In this document: positions 1 to 11,305 of the stretch, in pieces
How positions within the stretch are numbered: the first letter of the stretch is position 1
How the letters are laid out: each line of letters begins with the position of its first letter
DNA from: Theocolax elegans
Lineage: Eukaryota > Arthropoda > Insecta > Hymenoptera > Cerocephalidae
Assembly (NCBI GenBank): GCA_026168455.1
Contig: CM047428.1
Coordinates: 41,772,769-41,836,768 of the forward strand
Direction: 5' to 3'
DNA length: 64,000 bases
Notes under the pieces: generated by a model
The model's database searches: none
The model's input: only the letters and a program-made list of their open reading frames with translations
What the model was told of the DNA's origin: nothing
Translations under genes and position numbers: made by a program

Positions 1-185
1 AGTGAAATGTTAATATGATTTGCTCGTGTAGTACACATGTGTTTAAAATATTGAAGGTTACAAATTTCCTTAACAATCGGCGTGATAAATCATAAATAAA
101 TATAATATAACAAATTGTTATTTTAAGTAAAAAAGGTAGCGTAATATTTAAAATAACGATAATTAAATATATCGTACAAAAAATT

Positions 186-552
186 AATTTATTTTTGGTC
201 TTTTGCAAGTATTGCATATTACATAGGGTAACGCTTATTTTTATCGTTAACTGTTTAAATTATATTTTATCTCCAGTTTCGCTCACTGATTAAATTATAA
301 ATAATAATGAAAAAGTAATTATAGTTACTTATTTACGCACAATTTTCAGTCAAATTTGAGATTCAAGTGTTAATCTATTTTTAGTTTTTCGCAAGTATTG
401 CATAATACGCATACAGTTACTCTTATTTTAATTTATAACTTTTCAAATTATATCTTTGTCTAAAGCTTTCTTTGTGATTAAATTATAAATATTAATAAGG
501 AATTAATAATTAATTACTCGTTTACGCAGAATTTTCAGTCAAATTTTAATGC
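186..552. repeat. Two-copy direct duplication (~185 bp unit)
   Basis: Two adjacent blocks share the same ordered landmarks. Each starts with a T-rich run leading into GCAAGTATTGCAT, passes through a diverged AT-rich middle, and ends with ATTTTCAGTCAAATTT. The spacing between equivalent landmarks is about 185 bp. No reading frame is seen. This is a diverged tandem duplication of unknown origin. Confidence 0.6.
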
Positions 553-1615
553 CGATTAGAATACGGAAATTTGATGAGCAGAGCCAACGCATGTGTATAT
601 CTTCTATAGTCCGAATATTGTTGAAAAACATGTTAATTATACGATTGACTGTAAGGTAATGAATCGCTACCTCATAATTTTCTAATCAGCACTAAAAAAG
701 CTTTTATTAAGGAGGTAATACTCTAAAAATTTAAAATGAATTATAAAATCATAGTTTTCAAATATTTAACTATTCAAGTTATATTTACTTACAATTATAC
801 ACATTGAAAGATTTACCACCTACCATCTGTATCATCCTCTGTATACTGGAAAAATGCACTTTGAACTGGTGTGCAATATACATTGTTGACCAATGAACCA
901 ATTTTGATAATAATACCTTTTTTGTATCTAAAACATATCAGTTACTATTAAAACTATTTAAAATGTGATATTTCTAGATCCTAAATTGTAGAGTAAAATA
1001 AATGTAAAAAATTACACAAAATTTCAATAATTTAAAACAGTTGGAAAATTTTTAATTTTCCTTAACACAACAATTTAGGATTTAGAAAAATCGTATTTTG
1101 AATAGCTTCAGTAGTAAAGGACATGTTTAGCTACAAAAAAGAGATATTAGATCAAAATTGGTTCATTGGTCAAAGGTGTACTTTGCGGTTTAGCTCTAAA
1201 AGCATTTTTCCAATGTATGGAGCATTTAGATCAAAATATTTCAGTTATTATAGTACCAAGTAAATATAACTTAGATAGCAAAAATGCACTTATTTATAAC
1301 AATACTTATAGTCTTAATTTATTTTACCAATTTTCAGTGTATTGGCCCCTTAATGCCAATAAACATTATAATTTATTTACAAAAATATGGTAATAGACAC
1401 CACATTATGCGACTAATAGATATAACTGAAGCCGCAAACAATATAATATTTTTATATTGGATATATCCTGTAAATTATAATTTTTTATTATACAGGCAAC
1501 AATCCTAGAAAGTTATTCAATTTGATACACAATACATTTAATCAAAATATAGCCAGAAAAAAATTGTTTTTATCTACCAATCTACCAATCAAATTTGATT
1601 ACCAATAAAAATATA
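553..1615. other. AT-rich non-coding DNA
   Basis: I see no gene, RNA or element here. The only ORFs are short and of low complexity, as expected by chance in AT-rich sequence. Confidence 0.5.
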
Positions 1616-1728
1616 ATAATAATATAATATTTAATAATAATATTTAATATATAATATTTAATAATAATATTTAATATATAATATTTAATAATAATATTTA
1701 ATATATAATATTTAATATATAATATTTT
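1616..1728. repeat. AT-only minisatellite, ~27-bp unit
   Basis: About four head-to-tail units made of AATATTTAATAATAAT followed by ATTTAATATAT. Minus-strand translation gives a repetitive isoleucine- and tyrosine-rich string (YYILNIIIK) that is not a gene. Confidence 0.8.
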
Positions 1729-2381
1729 TTTACCAATCAAAGCACACATAAAGAGATAGAGTAATTTGAAAAAATCTCGAAAGCCGTATTTTGTAACATT
1801 TGAATAAGACAAAGAGAGCAATATATAATTGGGTGCACGTATTTGTTTGCATAAACCACTATTTAACTCTCTTTATAGTGTATATTAAAATTAATTAATA
1901 ATTTACCATGTTTACCTTGTACGTATGATACAAACAAAAACTTGGCTTGTGTGTTGTAAAAGAATGCAAGGAAAACCACCTCAAACAAACCCGTATATCA
2001 CAATATGCAGCAGCTCTGAAAAAAAAAACATATCACAATATTTATTTAAAAAATTTTGGATATTTTTAGAAAATATTAAACAAAAATTAAAAATCTTACC
2101 AATTACTGTAATATTTTCCATATCCTTATTAAGAAAAAGTATTAATATTAACATTAATTTATCTCGTGCCGAAACCCGGAATTGTCTGCATCATGGTGGT
2201 CGGTGGAGGACAACGTTGACGTTGACTGTCGCTAGTGGTCACTAAGGTGCGTTACGACTTACGCGACGTAACTTATGCCGTTATACGAGCTGTACCGACA
2301 CTACCAAGACCGCGGAGCCGCGCCAGTCTGTGTATTACATGTCTATGGAATTTATTTGTAAATACGAATGAAAGTAACAAA
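1729..2381. other. Intergenic DNA with a GC-richer tract
   Basis: Mostly AT-rich. From about 2160 to 2340 the sequence becomes GC-richer, and its phrase GAGCTGTACCGA recurs near 4160. No coding frame or known element is recognised. Confidence 0.4.
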
Positions 2382-3243
2382 TCGTCGCTTCCGAATAAAA
2401 AGGTCGTATCTCAGCGGCCGGTTCGAAAAGGACGTATCTCAGCGTCCGGTTAGAAAAGGTCGTATCTCAGCGGCCGGTTAGGAAAGGTCGTACCTCAGCG
2501 TCCGGCTAGAAAAGGTCGTATCTCAGTGGCCGGTTGGAGAAGGTCGTATCTCAGTGGCCGGTTAAAGAAGGTCGTATTTCGCGGGCTAAATTTTTTTTCT
2601 TAAATTTAAGTTGGCAACATTGACAAAAATCTTGTGGCATTAGATTTAACATGCGAAAAAATTATAAATACTGTACGAACACACATATATTTGTGTATAT
2701 ATATATGTATGGGTATAACTGTGGGAATACGTTTTAGAGATATTCAAAAAAAGTCATATTTATGTTTTTAATGAAAAATGCATCCCCTGGGAGCTACAAA
2801 TACATGAAAATGGGCATAGAATGCAAAAAGTGCTAACATGTCAATTTTGACTCTCTGTAATTTAAAATAATGGCCCCGAAAAAACTAGAAATTCAAGAGA
2901 ACTACTGAATATCTCTAAAATGTATTCCCACAGTTATACCCATACATATATATATATACACAAATATATGTGTGTTCGTACAGTATTTATAATTTATTCG
3001 TATGTTAAATCTAATGCAACAAGATTTTTGTCAATGTTGCCAACTTAAATTTAAAAAAAAAATTTAGTCCGCGAAATACGACCTTCTTTAACCGGCCGCT
3101 GAGATACGACCTTCTCCAACCGGCCACTGAGATATGACCTTTTCAAACCGTCCGCTGAGATACGACCTTTTCTAACCGGACGCTGAGATACGTCCTTTTC
3201 GAACCGGCCGCTGAGATACGACCCTTTTATTCGGAAGCGACGA
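2382..3243. mobile_element. Foldback (snapback) element with tandem-repeat arms
   Basis: The element reads as an imperfect palindrome centred near 2830. Each arm starts TCGTCGCTTCCGAATAAAA and carries about six 28-30 bp tandem units of the form GTATCTCAGCGGCCGGTT plus GAAAAG. A shared AT-rich core follows, beginning with GTATGGGTATAACTGTGG. There is no transposase ORF, so it is non-autonomous. No exact target duplication is visible at these borders. Drosophila FB elements, moved by MULE-type NOF transposases, also have arms built from short tandem repeats. Kinship with them is inference. Confidence 0.85.
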
Positions 3244-4452
3244 AATAATACCAGCAATACATTTTTTAACTTGTAGAGTACATTTTATTGTATGATATTG
3301 TCATTTGCTATCCAACATATTTTAACCGGATTATATCGTATTTTACAATTGAACTTAAAATCTCTTTTTATTTGAAATATTTTGATTGGTTTTGATTGTG
3401 AAAACAGTTTTAAATAATATTAGTTTTTATAAGATTATTTTTTGTTGTATGAGGATCTTAGATTATTTATACTTATAGTTATATAGATATATATAGTAGT
3501 ATAATTTCAAGACATTCAGAGCATACTACATTCACAATAATAAAAAGTGTTAAAAAAATTTTTCTATGATATTTAGAGTAAGTATGAGTGTTAAATCTAG
3601 AGAAATTTTTAAAAAATTCAGATTCATTGTTTATTTAAAAATTAATAGCGATTACAATGTTTTAAATTTAATATCTCACAGAAAATTTATTAGTTATTAC
3701 TTTTAGGAAACTAAAAAATTCTTTGGAAATGATAAATTAATATAGCTAAATACTATAAAAAATTCTTAATCAGTTTTATTATTGATTTATAAGCTTAAAT
3801 AGTCACGTTGTATGAAATAGCAAATAGTAGCATTAAAATTTTTTGTAATACTTATTACTAAAACTTTTAGTTTTGGTTATTCTCAGTTATTTTTTTTTTA
3901 CATATAAATATTTCTTCTTTTGTACAAATAAAAATTAGTATCTTTTAGACAAACTTATAAAGGCCAAAATTTGGACAACATATAAACTTTTCTAACTATT
4001 ATTTTTTACCATTTTTAATTATTTCTTTTAGCTATTATAATTTCCGCATGGATGGGTTTACGTTTGTTCAAAAATTTTTCATAACGAAATTTTGAAGACT
4101 TGACAGATCTTCTTTATAAGAGATAATGTACATATAAGACCGCGCTACGCTATGCCGAGCTGTACCGATGTTAAATCGTGAATATGAAAAATTCGACCAA
4201 AATTCAAAGTTAAGTATTTACTTTGTAACAAATTAATAAATTAAAAAAGTAATGTTAGCTAAGATTTTGTGGGTAAACATAATCTTTTTTTAACCTATAA
4301 TGAAAAATGATTAATTTGTTAAAATAATACTTACAACACTATATACGCGTATTGGATTACACGTATATATATTAAAGATTATGTTCTGAATAGCTTAAAA
4401 TTATAATATAATTAGAATGTAATACCTCATATTTATAATAAAGGAAAATAAC
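3244..4452. other. AT-rich non-coding DNA
   Basis: No supported gene. Around 4135-4175 a short GC-richer stretch repeats the phrase seen near 2290, perhaps a fragment of an unidentified repeat. Confidence 0.4.
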
Positions 4453-4552
4453 CTTATAAAAATCAATATAATTTATAACTGAATTTCATAATTAGAACCA
4501 ATAAAAATGTTCCAAATATAAAGAGGTTTTAATTATGCTTGTAAATTATAAT
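4453..4552 (+). repeat. Direct repeat, copy 1 (partner at 5251-5350)
   Basis: A ~100 bp stretch (TTATAAAAATCAATATAATT, then TAACTGAATTTCA, then an AGAGGTTTTAA-like segment) recurs in the same orientation at 5251-5350 with scattered differences. It is an old dispersed or duplicated non-coding repeat. Confidence 0.6.
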
Positions 4553-5250
4553 ATCGACCGGTAAATATATCTTGATTGGTAAAACGCAATATTATCCAAT
4601 AAAACGTATTCTACAAGTTAAAAAATGTATAACTGAATTTACATATCAAATCCCATTTTATAAACATTGACTTAAACATGATGTGAACATATAAATTTCT
4701 TAAACATTTCATAAGCTATTTCTTATATAAACCGAACAATTTTGAACTTAAACAATTTAGTGTTTGTTTATTTAAACTTGTATTTACGTATGTAATACCA
4801 AATATCTGTGCGTCAGAAAAACCAAATAATGTACGAAATTATATAACTAGTTTTTGCTTATAAAATACAATGAAATTATATTTAAATCAGATGTTACTAG
4901 TTTTTGCACCAGGAAATACTTGTAACATCCAATAAATTCCTTGTTATCGATTTTTGTAGTAAACAAAATTTTGTTTAAGTTTTTTCTTGTAAAATCCCAA
5001 GAATTTGCAACTAGAAACATTGTATTGTTTCTGAACAAAATTTCTACTGACTTTACTTATACGGTCTCATGTAATATTAATAAGGAAAATCCAACAAAAT
5101 ACTATATCTTACAATAACTATAATGTTCCAATAATTAATATGCCAGAAAAAACCTTTATCTTCTAACAACATCAGTTTCTTCAAAATTCACATATTTACT
5201 TATAAAATGAGTCAATGTAATTTCTGATGCCTATCAATAAAAAAAATAAA

Positions 5251-5350
5251 CTTATAAAAACCAATATAATTCATAACTGTATTTCACAATTAGAATCAAT
5301 CAAAATTTTCTAAATAATAAGTGGTTTTAAGTTCGTTTGTAAAATACGAT
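5251..5350 (+). repeat. Direct repeat, copy 2 (partner at 4453-4552)
   Basis: Second copy of the ~100 bp segment, sharing ATAAAAACCAATATAATTCA, TAACTGTATTTCA and AGTGGTTTTAA at matching spacing. Confidence 0.6.
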
Positions 5351-5505
5351 GTAATCCGATAAAAAAATCTACGCTAGTAAATTACAGTATCAACTAACGA
5401 AATTTGTAAAGAATTTTCATTGGATTTTATTGGTTACTTTCAACCGGGATGTTATCAGGCCTCATTCTCACGAAATATTTTCTTTCATTATATTAAAGTT
5501 GTGTT

Positions 5506-5549
5506 TGTGTCCGTCCGTCCGTCCGTCCATTCATCCATCCTTCCAAAAA

Positions 5550-5590
<41 letters not shown>
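5506..5590. repeat. Microsatellites (GTCC)n and (AG)n
   Basis: A (GTCC) run at about 5506-5525 is followed by a pure GA dinucleotide run from about 5552 to 5590. ORFs across it translate to alternating Arg-Glu or Ser-Leu and are artefacts. Confidence 0.9.
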
Positions 5591-5593
<3 letters not shown>

Positions 5594-5660
5594 ATTGATT
5601 GATTGATTGATATAGTTTATTTGGCCTTGGGGTTGAGACCCCGTAGGCACTTGAAATAAA
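5591..5660 (-). mobile_element. LINE 3' end with (TCAA)n tail
   Basis: Read on the minus strand, a short GC-balanced stretch (GTGCCTACGGGGTCTCAACC) runs into CAAATAAACTATA and then a (TCAA) tetranucleotide tail. This is how the 3' ends of some non-LTR retrotransposons look. No reverse transcriptase is attached, so it is a tail-only, heavily 5'-truncated or eroded copy. Family unknown. Confidence 0.5.
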
Positions 5661-6252
5661 ATATAGTCTGAGTTTAATCACATAAATAATATAAAAAAAT
5701 AAAACGTATAAAAATAAAACAATAATAATAATAATAACAAATTATATAACAAAATATTAAATTAAAACTAAATATGGAATGAATTGCGCATTTGCCCTGG
5801 TAACAATATACAAAATAATACAAATACCTAAATAATAATCCTTCATCATGCGTCGAATTTTTGCAGTAGTACATCAACAAGTTTTAGTCTAAATCGAGGT
5901 GAAGGATCTGAGGAGATGTTATGCCCTCATTGCACACTCAGCAGGCTTGGAGGGCTTAAAGCCCAGGATATTTTTAAGATGGTGGAACCGCCAGCCTATA
6001 CATTCGGCCCATATGGCCAAAACCCGTACATGCGTTATGGTCACGGGCGCTGCGCGGATCTCAGCGGCTGCATTATGCTAGGCCGATTGTGCGTGATTCG
6101 CACGTTTTTATTAGGGAAACGAGAGAGAGCCCTTTAATACAACTGGACACGACCACAGATTTTAATAGTTTTAAGCCGCTGACACCTTCTAACAATAGTA
6201 TGCGCAACAATAACAGTAATATTTTAATTCTAATCTTAATTCTAATGCATGA

Positions 6253-6835
6253 CTAATTTTAAGTAGCGATAATTTTAGTATTTTCCATGTGAATATAAAC
6301 CGCATAAAGCCACACTTTGCGTCATTGGAAGCGCTCGTGTGCCCGTGCTCGTACGACGTTATAGCGGTAACGGAAACATTCCTCATGCCACTTGATACGT
6401 CTGATATTGTCTTATTGCATAATTATAACTTCTTGAGACTTGATCGCATTGGTAGAGGCGGTGGTGGTGTGGGGGTTTATGTTCGCGATATTTACAAGGT
6501 TAAAGTGATTGAACAGTCGGACCCGGTATTTGGCAATACGCTTGAATTTTTGATCCTTGAAATATCATGTAGCCTTTTTAAATTACTTATGTGCGTCGTC
6601 TACAGGCGACCGGGTGCGGCACTGCCGCTGGTATTCTTTGATACGCTGTCCGAACTGCTTCCATCGTATGGGCACGTGGTCGTCACGGGTGATTTTAACA
6701 TTAATCTTTGTCGGGCCAGTGCAAATGTGGACTATCTGCTCTCACGATTGGAAGAGCTAAACCTTAAAGTAGTTCCCTCTGATGCGACTCATCATGCGCA
6801 CTGTGCGGAATATATGTCACACACATGGCTACTCA
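6253..6835 (+). pseudogene. LINE ORF2 fragment: APE-type endonuclease domain
   Basis: The frame is open from 6253, just after an in-frame stop. It encodes the N-terminal part of an exonuclease/endonuclease/phosphatase domain like those of Jockey/CR1-type LINEs. Visible signposts are IFHVNINRIKPHF near the start, VIAVTETFL with the catalytic Glu, a Gly-rich GRGGGGVGVYVRD turn, CVVYRRPG, and VVTGDFNINL with the Asp-Asn pair. The terminal SDH motif and the reverse transcriptase are missing, because at about 6835 the sequence switches to an unrelated minus-strand repeat. In life the enzyme nicks target DNA to start reverse transcription. This copy is a truncated relic. Confidence 0.8.
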
Positions 6836-7540
6836 CTCTTTTTCTTTCAGCTTCCTTTATTTTCATTTCATTTGTCATTGCAGCTCTATATCCTCTTTTT
6901 CTTTCCGCTTCCTTTACTTTCATTTCATTCGTCATTTCTATTCTATACGCTCTTTTTCTTTCAGCTTCTTTTATTTTCATTTCATTCGTCATTTCTACTC
7001 TATTCGCTCTTTTACTATCTGCTTCTTTTATTTTCATTTCACTCGTCATTTTTGTTCTATACGCTTTTTTTCTTTCTGCTTCCTTTATTTTGATTACATT
7101 TGTCATTTTAACTATATCTGCTCTTTTTCTTTCCGCTTCCTTTATTTTCACTTCATTTGTTATTTTTTCTCTATACGTTCTTTTTCTTTCTGCTTCCTTT
7201 GAATTTGATAATATTATAAAAATTTTTAATTCGTCAAGTTCTTTTACATTAATATCATGTTGATAAATTTTTGATAATTCATTAGATTTACGTTTTCGTT
7301 GCACTTTAGTAAATTCAATATTTAAGTAAGTTTATTGTGAATTGCATTTGAGTTAATTATATTTACATCATTTGTTATATTTCTATAGATACATTTTTTT
7401 TTAAGTTCATTTACTAAATCAATATCCATTTCATTATCGACTGAATTATTAATAATAGGTACGTGATATATTGATTGCAGTAGGTTATTATAGATTGTAT
7501 TGTCATTAGTATTATCAACTTTTTTCAAAAAATCTCTTTG
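6836..7540 (-). pseudogene. Remnant with 19-residue basic repeats (KEAERKR units)
   Basis: On the minus strand the main ORF (7304 to 6792) holds about six and a half tandem 19-residue units (57 bp each) of the form KEAERKRAYR followed by MTNEMKI. They form a highly charged, probably helical array. Upstream, an ORF at 7528-7322 continues an Asn/Asp-rich low-complexity stretch, separated by a stop. The last residues run into the LINE fragment, so the downstream part of the protein is lost. Similar basic repeats occur near the N-terminus of some insect Helitron or PIF1-like helicase proteins; I recall that only loosely, so the assignment is weak. No helicase motif is present. Confidence 0.5.
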
Positions 7541-9084
7541 TAACGCTCATCTAATTGCTTCAAATAGTACGTGTGAATATTTCAAAATTTGCTATCTCTA
7601 AATAATCAAGATTTTTGGGTAAACACAGGGATCAATTTTATACCTAATCATTACCGACGAAGTATGATAATTAGTTAACGATTAATATAAAGTTAATTAT
7701 TTTCAAAAAATCGCTCTTTAAAGCTATTCTACTGTACTCTGTTTCCTTTCAACATTATTTTTGAATTTTTTCAAATTTTTAATATCACTATCTTTTAAAA
7801 TTTTTGGGTTTTGATAGGTAGATCTCTGTAATTTCGTCTCGTGTGTTGCCAAAAAATAATTCACATCAGGAAAACGGAATAAATTTTGTCTTCCGCAATG
7901 CATATTACGGCTTACTAACATGTTCATCGCAACAATTCTTGTGGAATAAAATTTGTCAAATCAACTTAATTATTTTAATTATTTTAATTTTAATTATTTT
8001 AATTATTGTACGACTTTATTAAACGAATACAAAACTAGATTTGTTTTATTAATATTTTATATATTTTATAATTTAATTTACTTTGGTAGTGTTTTGAATG
8101 ATAATAAATAGGGCTAATTACGTGTTATTTAAATACGTCAATTTTACACGTTTTTTTAAATCAGGTATTCGATCGCGATATTATACCGTCTGACACTTTC
8201 ACGTAAGTGATTTACATGATTTTTATGTATTTCATTTTAACATAAAAATTATACGTGTCGTATGCATCATGGACATCTAGATATTATTCAAAGCTGCATG
8301 TAAAAGATCTCAAATACGAATTCGTATAAACGTGCGAAACTTATGTGTCTTTGATAGCTTGAAACATAAGGGATATTTTGTCAATAATAATTGAATAAAG
8401 AATTTTAGATTTGTAAATAATTTGTTTAAAAATGTGGAAAAATTTAACTATAATGTTGAAAATATGCTAGAGGTCTTTAAAGATGAATTTTTTAAAAATT
8501 TCATTTTTTTGTTTATAAAAAGTTATTAAACGATTAGTTAGCGTTTTGTATCCCACTGCAGATTGTACACGAACTCCTTGAGTAAAGACTCACTCGACCT
8601 TCAGTTGTAATGCTATATCACGCTGCGGTATAGGTCGCTTACAACGGAGCATTTAAGTATAGTTAGCCGTTCGCGCATTCTTGCAACAACATTCAATCTT
8701 TTCTAATTAATATTATATCTTTTTCTCAAATCTACAACTCGCGCATACCTTCGACGAATGTTCTATAATAATTTCAAAACAAAATATTGCATAGGACGAA
8801 AATGGTGACGGGTTGTAGTGAAAAATTAAAACTCGACATCGTAAACAAAACTTGTCCGCGCGCACGTTCCTGGCCCCTTAGTTGTATACCCCATCTCCCT
8901 CTGGAGTATAGGTTCTTTACAATAACAATTTACGTGCATTACGTTCAAACTAATAGAGCTTATATACTTATGACGTTACAAATTCATACGCGCACGGTTT
9001 AAATACATATTCTACGAAACTAACAGAGTATCTACACCGCGCAAGGAAGAAGTCCTGTACCTCAAAGGTTAGACATTTTTTTCC
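7541..9084. other. Non-coding AT-rich DNA
   Basis: No supportable gene. A minus-strand ORF at 7724-7927 has fairly normal composition but no recognised motif. From 8530 to 9050 the sequence is GC-richer, without a convincing frame. Confidence 0.4.
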
Positions 9085-9420
9085 GTGTATTTTTTATTTA
9101 TTTATTTTATTTATTTATTTAATTAACCAGAAAAGAATTTACATAATAGAAACAAATACATCATGCAAACCTCCCACAGAGATAAACGGAGTTATCTGTT
9201 GGTGGGACTGGTTACAAAAAGAAAACTTAAAACTAACTTAAATATTAAACTAACATACTAAAATAATAAATCTTTAATAATTATTCAAAGTAACAAAATA
9301 GTATGCAACTGTAGCTAAAAGTAATTTGTGACGAATACAACAAAAAAAAATTTTTTTAATATATATTATTTTTAATCCATGTTTTAATTTTTGATTTCTT
9401 ATTTTTGGTGCTTAAAGTTT

Positions 9421-9640
9421 TTTTTTCTTTTTTTTTATTATTTTAACGTCGCTCTTTTTATGCTCCCAAACCGGTGCTAATCAGTGACGGAGGTCTTACG
9501 ATGTCTTGGTGAAGAAAGCACTTGTTAAAAATACATTTGCCAGTGGTGCTTGTATCAATCGGCAAGGGCCGGGAATCGAACCTGGGACCTCCAGATTACG
9601 AGCCCGACGCCGTACCGACCGAGCCATCGCAGGCCTCAGC
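9421..9640 (-). mobile_element. SINE with Met/Thr-like tRNA head
   Basis: On the minus strand the 5' part (about 9635-9560) is tRNA-like. It has an A-box-like GGCTCGGTCGGTACGGC, an anticodon-arm-like segment centred on CTCGTAA, and a good B box, GGTTCGATTCC. A body follows that is shared with the SINE at 13434-13877, then a T-rich (minus-strand A-rich) end. Imperfect 12-bp flanking repeats (TGCTTAAAGTTT at 9409 and TGCTTAATGTTT at 9641) fit a target-site duplication. Being Pol III-transcribed and using a partner LINE is the family norm, not shown here. Confidence 0.8.
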
Positions 9641-9740
9641 TGCTTAATGTTTTCATATCGTTAGGTAACATATTAAATATGTTAATTGCTTTGATATAAC
9701 TATTTTTACAACTAATTGTTCTTCTTGTACGAGGTAAAAT

Positions 9741-10440
9741 TCAATTTTTTTTCCTCCTTATGCTGTTAGAAGACATAAAATTGCTTTTTAGATTTTCGTA
9801 ATGGAAGATTAATGAATCTAGTGTAAAAATCTGTTCAATACTTAGTGGATTATTTTCAATAATAAAATTATTCTTGTTTATAATTTTTAATAATTTTTTC
9901 TGCAAACTATGTAATATTTTCATATAATTATTATATGCACCACCCCAAGCTATTATACCATAACTAATTATACTATTAAATAAAGCCTAATATATCATTC
10001 TAAGCGTATCCAGGTTCATAATCTTAGCAAGTTTATGAAACACAAAAATCAGATATTTTGTTTTATTAACAATATATTCAATGTGTTTACCCCAACTCAT
10101 TCTAAAGTCAAAAATTACACCTAGGTATTTGGTATACTCAACTCTATTTATGTTAATATTATTTATATGAATATTAAAATTATTAACCTCAGGTACACTA
10201 TCGCAATAATTTCCAAATGTAATATAAGTTGTTTTTTTAACATTTAAAGACAATTTATTAGTAGCCAACCAATTGGAGATTGCTTCTAATTCGCTATTCA
10301 TTAAACATTCAACTTCATTCCAATTTTTACCAGTGACAATTATCGCAGTGTCATCTGCATATGAGATAATATTATCTGCTAACATATCATTTACATATAA
10401 AATAAATAATAGTGGTCCCAATATTGTACCTTATGGAACA
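9741..10440 (-). pseudogene. LINE reverse transcriptase, C-terminal half and post-RT region
   Basis: The ORF 10421-9987 starts at the conserved GPLLFILYVNDML and contains the catalytic SYADDTAI, followed by NKLSLNVKKTTYITFG and the KYLGVIFDFRMSW thumb motif. A separate ORF (9923-9741) carries the post-RT segment (KILHSLQKKLLKIIN). Upstream, the fingers/palm part is missing: the sequence passes almost directly from the IPIYK-type motif to GPLLF. The enzyme would copy LINE RNA into DNA at a nicked target. This copy cannot. Confidence 0.85.
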
Positions 10441-10447
10441 CCAGTTT

Positions 10448-10826
10448 TTAGTTATTAGCTTTATAAATAGGTACAATTTCAGCAATTTTTAAAACATCTG
10501 GCCAAATGGCTTTTTCTATGCATACGTTAAAAATATAAACCAAAGGTCCTACAATGTAGCTTAATAATGTCTTTAATACTCCAGTGTTTATTATATCTAC
10601 TCCTCCATTCTTTATATCAAAATCGTGTACAACTTCAATGATATACAAAATATCACATTTATTTAAAAAATTAATAAATCTTTTATAAATTAGTTTTTCC
10701 AAGATTTTTGCTCGATTAGATATTAAAAAGATAGGTCTATAGTTTTCTGCATAGTTTTTATCGCCAGCTTTATAAATAGGTACAATTTCAGTAATTTTTA
10801 AAGCATCTGGCCAAATAGCTTTTTAT
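10448..10826 (-). pseudogene. LINE RT N-terminal segment with internal duplication
   Basis: Reading down the minus strand, the conserved block IVPIYKAGDKNYAENYRPI, then ISNRAKILEKLIYKRFINFL, appears at about 10785-10680. It is followed, out of order, by sequence that should precede it (GPLVYIFNVCIEKAIWPD, then VPIYK again at about 10470). The nucleotide phrase GCTTTATAAATAGGTACAAT occurs at both 10459 and 10768. A local duplication and a deletion have therefore scrambled the RT fingers region. Confidence 0.75.
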
Positions 10827-11160
10827 TGTTTAAATAAATTTATCGTTCGTCCAAGTAATCTTTAGTAAAAAAGTATCTTTATTGATCGTCATTGTTTGAG
10901 TTTTTTATAGATTAATATTGTAACAATATACATGAGAGAGTATCTTTTGCGAGATGTAACCACACGATTGATATGTTGCTTTTTTGAGTTCTGTTTAAAT
11001 TTGGTGAGTGTGTGAAATTGTCTGGTGACATCGAGTTAAATGTCTCGTTACTTGTATTTATTTATATTTTTTTAAACTGTAATGTATTATTTTTTTAGCC
11101 TTGAAAAGGGACGACGAAAAAACGTCCGAAACGTCGGCAAAAATTCATATGCAACAATCG
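10827..11160 (+). mobile_element. Penelope-like (PLE) terminal fragment inside the LINE
   Basis: The LINE reading frame is lost between about 10826 and 11160. The intervening DNA ends with a plus-strand motif typical of PLE pseudo-LTRs: CCTTGAAAAGGGACG, a short loop, CGTCC, then GAAACGTC. The stem GGACG (11109-11113) pairs with CGTCC (11123-11127), next to GAAA. No PLE coding sequence is included. Orientation is taken from the ribozyme-like motif. Confidence 0.5.
11101..11138 (+). ncRNA. Degenerate hammerhead-ribozyme-like motif
   Basis: The order is a CUGANGA-like box (TTGAAAA), stem II (GGACG/CGTCC with an 8-9 nt loop), GAAA, then CGTCGGC. Two box positions differ from the catalytic consensus, so activity is doubtful. 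Hammerhead motifs are established in PLE pseudo-LTRs. Confidence 0.4.
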
Positions 11161-11305
11161 GGTTTAAAAATATTGAGTTCTGATTAATTTTCGTTATTTT
11201 CCTGCTGTAATTCATTGGTATGATAATTTTTTTCCTTAATTCAGTACCTATGTCAGTGAAAAATTTATTCATTGTATTTGCAATTTCTGTAGTATTCTTT
11301 ATAAC

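Noticed and set aside
1582..1821. 79-codon minus-strand ORF
   Set aside because: Produced by an AT-only minisatellite.
6782..7202. Plus-strand Phe/Ser-rich ORFs resembling membrane proteins
   Set aside because: They are the antisense of the KEAERKR repeat array; the minus-strand reading explains the periodicity better.
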